DNA of 64,000 nucleotides, from assembly GCA_963691815.1 (NCBI GenBank), contig OY829659.1:10033515-10097514 (forward strand). The letters run 5' to 3'. Below the pieces are notes generated by a model that was not told the DNA's origin, ran no database searches, and saw only the letters and a program-made list of their open reading frames with translations. The stretch comes from Echiichthys vipera (taxonomy: Eukaryota > Chordata > Actinopteri > Perciformes > Trachinidae). The translations under genes and the position numbers were made by a program. Numbering within the stretch: position 1 is the first letter of the stretch; each line of letters opens with the position of its first letter. This document shows positions 35,701 through 48,800 of the stretch, in pieces.

Positions 35701-38700
35701 CTAGGGTTTTGCATCCAGACGCAGCCAGTGGAGGCCCTGCCGTGTGTAACGCACCAGTTCGGTCATGCTGCTGGTGTTGAAGATCAGAGGACCCATCACC
35801 TTATCCAACTCCAAGAAGAATTCTGGGAAAACAAAGTCACAGTGAGCAGAAAAGCAAGATCATTTGTTTTCTTCATTATGATATCGTTGGTTCGCCATTT
35901 TTAATCAATTAAATCAATGCTGTTGTGCTTAGGAACACTTGCAATTTAGTAAGCAATTCAGTAGGGATTCAAAAGCTCTTTTTTTAGCCTGTGCTCAATT
36001 GTTAAGTATATTGTTGTAGGGTATTTTTGCCGTTAATAGATAGTATGCAGTAGAGAGGTAACAGGTTAAGGAAAATAGAAGACACACAACTAAAGGTACT
36101 CAACTTTGAAACTAAAAGTATTCGAATTTAACAGAACTTCCAGGCCATTAACATGACATTATCCTGAGAAGTGGTGAAGCGATTCAAAATGTGATCGTTT
36201 CAACACATCTCAGCAATAAAGGATAAAAGAATCTGGTACTCAAGTCATAAAAAGCAAAGGACAATGCTATAATACAGTATTTAGAATGCAACCCTTGTGG
36301 GTGTAATATAGATAAGTACAATTTACTGTATTGTTATCGGTAGACAATTTCCTTTTTTTTCTGCAAGGAGCCAGCCATGTTGCTCTGTGGGTAATGCTAA
36401 TGTGCATCCATAAACTATGTGTTTATTTATTCAAATCGCGTAAATACTAAACCAATCTGCTAGACTAAAACCACACATATCATCACATATTTTCAGGCCT
36501 AACATTGTGGAAACAGAGCAGTTAATATTTTTAGCGAGCGCAAATACCAAGTTAGACTGAATACCAACCCATCAAACAAATAGCTAAATATTTAGGGCCC
36601 TATGAACTATGAGATGCCAGGAGACAACAAACAAATAGGAGGCCGGGATTGTTTCATTTAAAGTATTTTTGGTTTACGAGTGATCATGTAGACACCAGAT
36701 TATGTAGAAAATCGAACGAACCCTGTGGTTTACCTTTCTGCTCCTTGGATAGTTGCTCCGCCTGGTCCCAGATCTCCGTAGAGTACAGGAAGTTGGAGGT
36801 GACCTGGACGTAGCTGGCAGCCATCTGGTGGATACGCTGAGGTATGGTCACAGACGAGCTGGCGCTGCTGCTGCTGACTGCTGAGTAGCCACCGGCCGTG
36901 CCTGGTGACAGTTTGGGAGACACTGGAGAGGGCATACCTGCTGCCTTGCTGCATTAGGAAACAGAAACAGGCAGACGTGGTTACGACAATGCTGGCACCT
37001 GTTTAGCAAAAGTTTGGTACACATTAAGTTATTTTAATGTCCAAACAAACACCTGTGGCCGCTAACTGAAAATCATCCCTGGTCAAACTGATCTTCACAA
37101 GATGTTAAAACAGGTGGAATTACATCAACGGGTATCTGTGTAGGCACTGATATATATATTTTTTTACTTTTAAAACCTGTGGGTAAATGTCAAACTCATT
37201 TTCAATACTTTCTCTAGACACTTGTGCAGGAAACGCTGACATCTCTTTTAAAACCACATTTGATTTTCAAACAGCAAAGGAGGACATGACTTACTTTCCC
37301 ATTCCAGGAGAGGGAGCCTGGGTGTTACTCAGAGAATTCTGTCAAAATGAGGGGAAGAACATTATGTACACAGCAGGTTACACATTCACAGAAAGAAAAA
37401 AAACTGCATACTTGCACTTTGTATTGTGTTCCTTTGGTTTTTGAAGGTTTGCCAAGCAAAACCTGATTTTAGCTTCAAAGACACAAAAAGTACCTTCAAG
37501 TGTTCGGTGAGTGTTTTGGAGTATTTTAGTGCGCTGTCTTTCCTCAGCTTGAATAACCGCAGGTAGAGGAGAGACTGGCATCGTAGGCTGGAAAGAGAAA
37601 AAGGTTCCTATTAATCTAAAACTTGCAAAGAAGACAGCAGTGACCAGAGACAGGTGGACTAATTAAATACTCTCCTTCAATCAAAGAGTTAGGATTTGGA
37701 GTACTTTTAGTTGAAAGCTAAGCACAGGACGACTCTTCTTGAGAATCACGTCAGAGTACTTACCACAGCACAGCTAGCCTCTTGTCTGCTGATGTAGCAT
37801 CTGGGGCCAGGTAGCTTTTTAACTTCATAGTATATCTGAACAAACAGAATACATACTTAGTTTCTAGGAGAAACAACTGCTTAAGCCATTATAGAAAGTT
37901 TTTATTCAAGTTACAATTAACACATTGACTTTCTGTTTAAAAGAGTACTCTGTACACTGGTTTAGCATTTCATATCTATAACATGGACAACAATTAAAAA
38001 TGAATGCAGCAGAAGAGTTAGTCTTTTCATTCCAAACATTCTATCACTGACAAAAAAAGATGCCTACATTACCCACAATGCAACTCAACCACAGAGAGTT
38101 CATTTGGATATTTTGCGTCATGCTAGTAACAGGTAATGTAGCCTTGAACTGCAAGCCTCAAGCAGGGACGAGGAGTGGGCTACAGAGGTGTGGTAGCCTC
38201 ACTTCTCTCTAACTCTACACCCTGAGGTTGTTTTCATTCAAACGTGTAGTCTTCAGCCCCAACTGACGCTGACTCAAGTAACATCACTTAAGGCAATTCC
38301 CATATTCACTACCCAACGCCTGTAAACAGGCTTTGGTGTGCACAGTTGGTGGAATTCTCTTGCAATTGTGATAATGATAAAAGGTATTTATGTTTGGCCT
38401 TACTTGATAAGCTCCACCGTTTCAGCATACATGGGGAAGGGAGACTTTGCCTCTTGGGCGCTCTTCTCCAGAGCATTACCACATTCAATGAAAGACACCA
38501 CAGCATCCAGGTAGTAAACTGCCTTTTCAAAACGGTCCAACTGTGAAAGAGCAGGAAGACGGCAACAATGAAATCACTGTTGCATTTCTTTCTGAAACTA
38601 TCACAGCAGTGCAGGACTCAATAAGGTTCACATGATTGTTTCTTCGACCTTGTTCTGGCATTTAGTGAGGAATACATAAACTCTCTTTATATTACATAAC

Positions 38701-39888
38701 AAAAGGACAATTATGCAGATGTTGGCCTTTGAATGTTAGCAGATGGGGACTAATAATCTGTAGTGTGGGTTGTTGTAATCCAGGTACATAAAAAAGGGGG
38801 GAATAAATATAAAGTATGATTGTTTATGGAGGGAGCAAAAAATAAATGTTAGTGCTTAATTCTCAGCAGTTGGGCATTTGTTTGTTTTGAGTGGAAATAC
38901 CACGCAGCAGGCAGGTACCTCATAATCCTCAGGTAAGTAACTGATACCAGACCTGCAGTTAAATAGTCACCTGCTTATCTGTCAGTAACCCGTTAACAAA
39001 GGCATTATTGTTTTAATTTTTTTGTTTGGGGATATTATGCATAAAAAGTGAGAGAACAGAGAAATGGGGCCTTTGGGAAATTTAGCTCAGACACGAAGTT
39101 TCCAGTCAGTGGAATTAATATTATACAAACACATAACTGTCAGCAAAAAAAGTGTGTTAAAAACTTCAAATGTGTTCCTGTAAGAAGTATTAATTTCTGT
39201 GCACCTGGATGTTGTCTTACATAAAAAGGGTTCCTGTTAAACTAACCTCTCAGTGCTTTGCATGCAGCAACTGACACTGTTGCATTTCAATTATTTATGT
39301 AAATAGTCATTAGGCTCTCACCCTTACCAGTGCATCTGCATTGTGTTTAAGTTTCTTGGCCTCTTGTAGGTAGTGATCTGCCGAATGGACCCTGAAAGAA
39401 AGAAATTTCATTATTTCTCTGAACCATAAAAAAGCCACAACACTGTAATAGCTCGGTTTCTGCATTCATTTGCTCTTGTTAGCACAGACCTGGAAACTAC
39501 CTATAAAAACAAGATCCTTATTCTTCAATTAAATCAAACCCTGAAACAAAAACAAAAAAAAGAGACAAGACTGTTGGGTCTTTACCTCTGCATGAAAAGG
39601 ACACAGATTCCCAACAGAGAGCCTTTTAATGTGGAAATGTACATCATCTCTCCTGCATGTAGGCAAATCTATTCATGACCTCCCCACCCTCCTACAGCTT
39701 TATGCATCAAAGGCAACCCTAGATCCCCACATCAGGTCTTTCTGCACACCCTGCTGAGAGGTTATCCACAGTGGAAAAAGCTCCTCTTACCTATCCTCAA
39801 ACACCAGCTTGGATCTCTGAGACTTGGAGCCGCCCGTGGAGAGCGGCGGCACAGCCAACTGGTTATCGCAGCCCTTTGAGGATTTCTC
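35701..39888 (-). CDS. aff4: aff4 exons 13-20, C-terminal homology domain
   Basis: Eight small exons encode residues ~872-1152, the helical C-terminal homology domain that mediates AFF dimerisation. The series runs SKLVFEDR, ADHYLQEAKKLKHNADAL, LDRFEKAVYYLDAVVSFIEC, KSYLAPDATSADKRLA, SLLYLRLFKLRKDSALKYSK, QAPSPGMG, TIPQRIHQMAASYVQVTSNF and ELDKVMGPLIF, ending RYTRQGLHWLRLDAKP before the stop. It is the most conserved part. The intervening introns are short, AT-rich and free of recognised repeats. Confidence 0.95.
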
Positions 39889-42800
39889 CTGCAAAGACAG
39901 CAAGCGAGAGGGAATAAAGTTTCAAGAAAAAAGGGGCCTGGTGTTTGAAGTGAAAAGGGCGATATTGGGGGTGACTAGAGGTAGAAATGTTTAGTGCTCT
40001 ATGGATGTTGGGCATATACAATATATAGAAGCTATGTTCTCCACCATTCCCCTTCTTCCCACAACAAGTAATTTTTTTTTTGTCCTTCATGCTTGCTTCG
40101 TTATCTAAGTTCCCTGGGGGAAACACTGCACATTTGGTGAAAGACTGCACTGGCACATCCCAGTGTGCGCAATGCTTGCCAGGTATTCACAGACTGCAAA
40201 TGGGGGCGGTAAGGTTACTCGCACTCACCTTGCCATCGCGTGTGCTGCGTCCCTTGTCTTCTCCTTTTCTGTGTTTGGAGGTGGAGTTGCCTTTGGTGCT
40301 GTGGCTTCCCTCCTTTCCACTTCCTGTCCCGCTGGACAAAGAAGCGGAGGACTGGCTGACTGTCCTCTTTCGATTCGGATGTTCTGCCTTGGGTGTCCGC
40401 TGAAGACCTGACATGGAAGGAGAGGGTGCTGGCTCCTCTTTCTTCTCCAAAGACCGCTTAGACCTGGTGGGATACGAATTTGCTTTGTTACACCACATCA
40501 TAAAATATTAACATGCAAAGATTAAATATTAACATTCAAGATCAACACTAAGATCAAAGCAAGGATGTCAATACAATAAATGTTAACAGGTGCATCCTAA
40601 AGAGGGTGCAGGGAAATAAAAGAGCCAGTGAGTTTTTATGCTTTGATTTTTTTAATGCGCAGAGTTTATAGAGTATATTTTTTGAACTTTAGAGCTAGAA
40701 ATCTGGCAAGCTTGGGAAGAAGAAGTGCTACTGTCAAACCAAGTATTCCCAGTGTTCAGAGGGTTTTACTGTGAATAATGATCAGGAGGAAAAGGAAGAA
40801 TACCCACTCTTTACTGCTGTTTTTATGATGAGATTGGGACTTCTCCTCCAGCTTGCACCGCTTGTTCTCTGGCTTGGTGCCTTCTTCATCGTTCTAAAAA
40901 GATACAAAAAAATGCAGAAAATAAAAAAAGACAAATTAAACGATTTATTGTTGTGTACAGTGGAGATCACAATTAGAGAACAAAGAACAATTTATAAATA
41001 GTTAATTTACTGAAACACTTATTTTTTTTCATTGTTCAGAATTTGATAGAATATCAGCTGTGACTATACCACTGCTGTACTAGCATGTTTTTAAATGACC
41101 AATGCACCTTTATTTTGTGAACAACAACACAGTGAGCGATATTAGAGAACAGTAACCATTGTGTCAGAAGAGAAGATTTTAACAAAATCAACATCCCTAG
41201 TTTCTCTCTCTGGTTTGACCATGGTCCATTCTTCTGCAGTCTCTTCCACAATTTAGTAAATGTAGTTTATTAGACATTACTTTGTCGCAGAGGATTTTCC
41301 AGAGATTCTCTATGGGAATACATAAATCTCGACTCTGGGCTGGCCATTTCATTGTTTCAATATTTTTAGCTTCAAGGAACTACTTAACCCGTTTTGCAGC
41401 GTGACGGGGCATTGTCTTGCATGAGATTGCAGGCTGATAGGGAGACAATTGCAGGGAAGGTATTGCCTGTTGCCGAAGTAGGTTCACATACATATTTGCA
41501 CTCACCCTGCCATGTAGCTGTACAAGAGGCCTATCTCCTGCTGCAGAAAACATCCCTCAAACCATGAAACTTCCTCCTCCAAATTGAATTGACTTCTTGA
41601 TACACTTTGGGTTCAGTCTTTCCCCAGTCCAACGCCAAACATAATGTTCCCATCAGATCCAAATAAAGTGAATGTACTCTTATTACTGAAGTGCACTCTG
41701 GACCAGTTCTCCTCTGTCCACACAACATGCTCCACAGCAAAGGGAAGTCTATTATTCTTTCTGCTGTTGAGAGGTTTGGTCACTACACAATGGGCTTTCA
41801 GTCCAAAAAGTCTTAAACCACGTGCCAAGACAGATCCTTGCCCTGTTCAGCACTGAACTGGCGAGCAACTCCAGCTGCAGGGCTGAACTGATTAGCCATT
41901 GAGTATTTGCATAAAGCGGTCTTCTTGTGCACTTGTTATACGTGTTCACTGTTTTTTCACGCAATAAAGGTTTTTGTTGAAGTGCCTACAGCAGTGGTAT
42001 AGCCACAACTGATATTCTATCAAGTTCTGAACAATAAAAAATAACAATATTTCAGAATAAATCAAGAATTAATCATTTGTTCTGATCTGCAGTATATGTG
42101 TGAATGAAAGACACATATTATAACATATAGATCTAACATATAGATAACATAAGTCTCCTTTTTCTGGTGATTTCATAGTCGTCATTAAAAAAAGAAAAGA
42201 AAAAGCAAGCAAAATCTAATGGCAGGAACTCCAGATCTGGATCTCCACCGAAATTGAATCAATTGTTCCTCGGCTGAAAGGCATTTTCTTGCTTTAATGG
42301 AAATCTGTTTGGAGGTTATTTTAAGAGATGCAGTATCCAGTTGAAAGGAAAATAAAACGGAACAATCCTGATGAAAGTAATAACAAAAAAGATTGCCGTT
42401 TAGTAAGCAGGATCATACTGAAAACTTAACCCTCAAAAATTGTTTTGGTTAATCTAAGAATGTATAAGTTGTTTAAGTCTTAAAGATCAATGAAAAGAGC
42501 TGAGAACAGACAGGAATTTGCTCTATCAAGTCCCATACCTTGTGTTTCCTCTTTGCCTTACTAGAGCTCTTCTCAGAGCTCTGTTTGCTGAAGTCTTTGC
42601 TGTCCCTGTCTAGAGAGTCGTCCCTCTCCACTTTTATCTCTACGGGCTCCTTGTAGGGCTGCCCTGGGATCCTCGACAGCAAGCTGAGATCTATAGGAAA
42701 TGGGAAGGAAAGGGAAGGGTACGGTTTACTTTTGTCCAAAGAAAAGAAAGGCTTAAGGAGTGAGCGCTCCTGCTAGACAAGTGTAAAACAAGTGCACAGA

Positions 42801-45800
42801 ATTTAAAGAAAAATAGTAATATATTATTATAAGACTTATTCGCCTTATGAGCAGCTTTGACTAACCTATCTTCACTAGCAAAACCTGCTGCTGAGGTTGC
42901 CTTGTAGGGTAGCGCTCCTCAGGGTCACTGAGTGGAGACAACAGCTCTTTTTCTTCCATTGGTGAAAACACACATACGGGGGTCCTGATACTCTCCGTGT
43001 ACTTGGGTGTCTGCGACGAGGACGGGATGCTGTCATTCCCCTCAGAGTCTGACGAAGAAGAGTCCGTATCTACAAACTCCCGGGACTTCTGGGAACCCTT
43101 GGTGGGTGCCTTGGCCTTGCGTTTATCTGCAGTTGTGGTGACAGCAGCCGCGGTGGGCCTCGGAGAGGATTTTGGTTCTTTTTTAATGCTTGGTTTGCGC
43201 GAACCTTTAGTAGCAGCTTTGGGCCGATGAGGTGGTATCTCTGGAGCCGGCTCACTCTCCACCCTCAGACCACCCTTGGGTTCCTCCACCACTGGGGGCT
43301 TCTCAGACTTTTTAGGCTGTTTTTTACCCACACTCCTTCGTGGATTTGTTCCACCCTCACTCTGGGCGGGGGATTTTTGCCGGCCACGGCCACCCTCTGC
43401 ACCCTTTTGTGCTGCACGTAAGTCCCTGCTTGGGGTGGGTGCTACTGAGTCTTTTGAACCCCCTCCCTGGCTACTATAGCCACGTCCTGAGCCATTATCT
43501 CTGCCCTCTTTCTTGCACTTGGTTGGAACATTATTGTCCACTGGAGAGGCAGGAGAGAACTGCTTGGCCTTTTTAAACCAGTTGTCCAGCTGCCACTTGT
43601 TGGCCATGGGTTGTTCAGGCTGATGGGAAGCAGGAAAACACACACAGATGTGAGACTTTGTGTTAGTGAGTGAAAATAATTATGCATGAAACCTAGTCAA
43701 ACATTAAAATAAATCTAAAAAAGATTGTATTGTTGTCAGAAGAAAGAACAATGAATGCCTTATAACTATGACAACCCAAAATAAGGAGCAGAGGAACTGT
43801 TATAATGGTTAATTAAGTACTAAATCATGACAACGTTGCACAACAGCTTTATACCAAAGTTACTGGTAAGTGATTACCTCAGGAGAGGCAGGCCGTGGAT
43901 GCTCATTGGCTTCACTATCTGTCGTACTGCTTTCACTCTCGCTGTCGGAGCCTGAGCTGCTCTCTGAGCCGCTGTGGCTGCTAGAGTCATCCCTCGATTG
44001 CTCCGCTCCTTCACTGTTATTGCTGTTATTACAGAAAAGAGACAAACAGCATTACATTTTAAGCAAAATCTTTGGAGTAAACTTTCAGTCTTTGTGCTTT
44101 ACAATTTCAATACACTGATATCTCTGGACAATAGATGGGACACTTTTATAGTTGAGGATTATTCTAAATTGCTACATACAGCTAATATTTTCGGTTCCGT
44201 ACTTGACTCTTAATTTGCAAATTTTTCAATTGTGATTTTCCATAATGGGGACAATGCAGTCCATGCCCCTGTTAACACCCACTGGTTCCTTTGGGAAAGG
44301 TGTGGAGGTAATGTGTGCAAAGGTTGATGCTATCTCCTACTAGCCGCCCTAACCGACCAACTTCTGCAGCAGCACAACTCTGGAGAAACTGTGTAAGGTA
44401 CGTACAAACAAACAGAAAAACAAACAAGCAATAATCCCAAATTTAATATAGTTTTGTTTTAATCTTTCTAAAACATTTCCTAATTTTGTAGGTTTTAAAA
44501 ACACCCCACGTCAGCTGATTAATGATATACAGTAAATGACCCAATAACTATGAATATAATGCAATCCATTAGTCATGCAAAAAATACTATTCTTTAAATT
44601 CTAAATTTCAGTTAAGACTGTGCCACAGAGATGACACTTTTTTATAGGCCTTTTTTGTGGTGTTGTTGGATTGCGTCATTCATGAGGAAGCTCAATATAA
44701 GATGACAAAAGACAGTTACTTGTAACTGTAATCTTTTTTTTTTGGAGATACATAATATAACAAAACTCCCTGACACAGTCGCAAAAAAAAAATGGTTTAA
44801 TGTTTTGTGCTTTACCTTGCTGATGTATTCCTTGAGGCGTTCTTTGCCGAGTCCTGTTCTCCATCACTGTCCTCGCTGCTGCTGAGCTTCAGGTCATCCT
44901 CCAGCATACTGGAGATACAGGCATAAAACTAAACTCAATATTTGTATTTTATTACAGCAGTGTAATAGCTGGCTATGTCTACATAACTTAATTAGGCCAT
45001 GTTTCTTACCACATCATTGCTGTTTGATTTAGTATCTTACTCTTTGTTGTATGAATTAATACTGGGAAAACTACAAACCGCGGCTTATGATGTGAGAGGA
45101 TAAAGGGAAGAAAAGATGAAGCACTTACGTGGGCTGGTCATCGCAAGCTTTGGACTGGTGGCTGCTGGAGCTCTTGGAAGAACTACCTCTCTCTAAAATC
45201 ACACAAACAAAGCTCATGAGCAATAAATATATATGTACATACATATCAAAATATATACACGGACATACATATTTTTTGTAAAGATATCATGTGTGTGGGC
45301 TTGTTGGAAATGTGTTTGATACTCACTGTGCCCACTTGGAAAAGGGTGTGAGTCCTGAGGTTAAAAAAAAAGGACATTCTGAATTATTTTCACAAACCCA
45401 TATAATGTGTTTATTGAATCTAACAATTAATGAAAATGCATGTAAATTTTTTTCCTCCTTGACTTCTATTCAGTCAGTTTTGGCGTTTATTCCACAAACA
45501 AATTAAATATAATCCAATAGTTAGTCCCATGACTAAAAAGGTTTTCTCTGGATTGGTTACATGTGTTGCGTAAGGTCTGTTTGCTGCATACAAATGTAAT
45601 TAACAAAGACTTTCATTTAAATAAATGCCTGTTAAGTCATTATCTTTTCGTCAAACAAGGTATCATATTGGTGATGGAGCCTATGCCCCACTGATGAAAG
45701 CCTTAACAGCATTAACAGGATTACAAACTGGGTGTCTGTCGACATTCCTAGGAATGGTGTGTTGCTGGATCGCTGTGATCCAAGTAGCACACCTGCCATT

Positions 45801-48800
45801 ACTGCTAATCTAAAGATCAACAGAATTGAAATAACTGCTAGAACGAAACAGAGAGCTTTGAGATAGTAATTGTAACCCTCCATAAAATATAATAATTTAT
45901 ATCAAACAGTAAAGATAGAGGCTGCTGCGATGCTGACCTTGGTGGGGAATGGAAACTTGGAAGGCTCTGTTTTGCAGGGGGTGTGTATGGCTGTCAGTGG
46001 AGGGGGCCACGACTGAGTCATTTCCTGGAAGGAAGAAAGAAAGAAAAAACACACATGGAAAAAAAATGTGAAATGAGTTGTAAGGTGTGAGTAATAGAGG
46101 CTTGAGCAATAAGCTTTCCTCTGAATAGTCAAGATGAACTGTTGGCCTGATAAATGGTGTTTTTATCTAAATACAATTACATACCTTCAGAATTTCATCA
46201 ACACAGTTGGAGTCACCGGATCCCTAAAGACAGAAAATCACATTTAACACATGTTCATAAACAACATGACGCCAGTGCAGCAGGTGAGAGGCGGCTTCTA
46301 TAGGCATTTTATGAGACATACAAGTTCAAAAGGGCCAAGTGTAACATACTGTGATGTAATCTATTCAAGTTATTACAACATTATGAATATAACGTTTCAA
46401 ACAAACACTGCTCTACCTTTCAAGTACATATAGTCTACATGCAGTGTCTGCTACAATAGATTTATATCTTCGGTGCCACATAAATACACTGTATTCCATC
46501 GTTACCTCTACAGGCTGTGAGGGGATCTTGAGTTTAGAAAGTGAGGCCTTGCTGTTGGACTTCATCTCGCCCATGGTGCTGCTGTGTGACTGTCCACTGT
46601 AGCTTTCTGCTTGTGAGCTCTTGGGTTCTGCCGTTTCCTGGCCGTCCATAGGCCGCACATACGCTGTGGGCTTCTGCAGCATGGAGCCGGGCTTGGACAT
46701 CAGAGACGGGGGAAAGGCCTGACTCGAGTGCTGTCCGGTGGGGAAGGAGGTGTGAACCCGTGAGGGTGAGTCCCAGTTGGCCTCTCTGTCTCGTGGGGAC
46801 TTGGAGCGGTAGCGCTCCTTGCTGTGATGCTGTTCAGCAGACAAGGAGCTCCGCAAGTGGCTGTTGCTGCCAGAAGAACTCAGAGAGCCTTTGGCCGGAC
46901 TCGATGTGTGGGACTTTGAGTGTTCTGACCCTCCGCTGTGTTTACTTGACTTCTTTTCACGCACCTCCCCTCCGTGTCTTTGGCTACTGCTGCTGCTGCC
47001 GCTACTGCCGCTGCCCCTCTGGCTACCGTGCCCGCCCTGGAGTCCTGAGCGTTTCTGAGACTGGGATGAAGAACCACCTGCTGCGGGGCCAACAGGAGTC
47101 CACTTGCTGCTCTGGCTGCTGCCACCGCTACCGACACCGCGCTGGTCCCCGCCAAATAAAGGTGGGCCCGATTTCTCCTCAGAGGAAGACGAGCTGTTAG
47201 AAGGTTTACCGCCAAGCTTAGGGAGTGTGTCACCAATCGGCTCTTTCATCTCGTCGTAATTGCCCAGCATGCTCTGAATACGGCTTGACAGTTTATCTTC
47301 CTTACTGGACTGAATAGAGAAGTAGAGAAAGGGGAGTGGGAGAGGTGGGAAAAAGGACAGTGCGATGGCGAAGAGAAAGAGTCATGAAAAAAGAGACAGA
47401 AAAATCCGTAGAAGAAAATGAGTAAGAGAGAGGAGAAGAGAGTGAAAGCAGAGAGGAGAGAAGAGGGGGGCAGAGAAAACAGTCATTATGGGCACAAGTT
47501 CAACACTTGGGTTAATTGCTTTCTGTCAAACACATTGAAAATGGAGAGAAAATGTATCACTCCAACAAAGAAAACCTTAAAATCACTCAAATAGGCAAAA
47601 TGAGCATCAGTGGAATGAAAAATTATATCTGAAAAAAGAAAGAAACTAATTATATCCTAGAACATGAGTCAACAGTTACATTTAAAATCACTGAATGCAC
47701 ACTGAGGAAAAGAATAGATCGAACGTGGAGATCAGCCAATCATACAGTTAGCTTGTTCAACCTGGGCCCAGATCAGTCCACACCTATCTGCAAACACAGA
47801 TAAGGGTCTACCTATAACTCTTACAGAGGTTAATGAATCACTTTGAGGCTATGGGTTCCAGCCGACCTGCTTGCAATCAGCCCGTGGCAGTCTGTACCGA
47901 ATATCCATTTTTACATGGTGCTTCAGACCTCTATTTGGTTTGACAGATTCACACAGAAAGTGCTGTTATCTCTAGAAGGTGGAAATGTAGCTTGGTCATA
48001 ACATTCACACCACTACCACCTGCTAGTGTGGCCTGGCTCACATGTGTGTACTTGATGAAATGAAGCATCGCCCTTTTCTCTTATGGGTGGGTTAGTTTCA
48101 TGTGTAGCACAAGCCAATAATGACTTGTTTCATTATGATTGTATTAAACCTCCAGTGGACCAGAAATACTCTCTGCTTTTTGTAAAAAAAAAAAAAAAGA
48201 AATTCAAAAAGTCTGATATTATTGCGTCTCACACATAATGGCACATATGCAGGCTGATACTGCTAAAAACAAGGAAGTATAAAAAGAAAGTGTTTGAGGT
48301 AAATTAGAAGCAGCTAAATCATTACACAACAAACTCATTGTTTACAGACTCACTGACAGTGTAGTGTGTTGGCATAAGAAAAAGTGTGTAAAATCTAGAA
48401 TTTTTTTATTGTATTGTAAATATTATATTAGTTGCATTTAGGGATGTCAAAGCATGAGATTTTGATATCAAGGTTTCAAGGCTGTTTTAAGGTGCTTTTT
48501 TGGCAGACATAAGGCTGGAATGTCAGTTCCCTTGGACATTTTTACAGCTCGTCTCTCAATACTTCAGGTGAGTGGCATGGCAACTCTCTCACACATAAAA
48601 CAAACACGTGTGACTTGTGGGAGGAGATTTCACTGCACACACAAACAATGACTCGCAAAAATCTGCAACAATGCAGGAATCAAGACCCCGTATATATTGC
48701 AGCTTCAAGAATTCTTACGGTTATGAGAATGTGACGTTAGTGCCATTATGAAAAAAATAATTGGTTAATTGCAACATCCCTAATTGCATAGAACAACGCT

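Noticed and set aside
35513..35714. Cys/Val-rich and Thr/His-rich frames at the aff4 stop
   Set aside because: Produced by the TG repeat in the probable 3' UTR.
40080..40411. Plus-strand frames of 82-107 codons, one with a hydrophobic stretch
   Set aside because: Antisense to aff4 exon 12. The hydrophobic look comes from reading Lys/Ser-rich codons backwards.
46760..47236. Plus- and minus-strand alternative frames (up to 146 codons)
   Set aside because: Shadows of aff4 exon 2, whose own frame matches AFF4 throughout.
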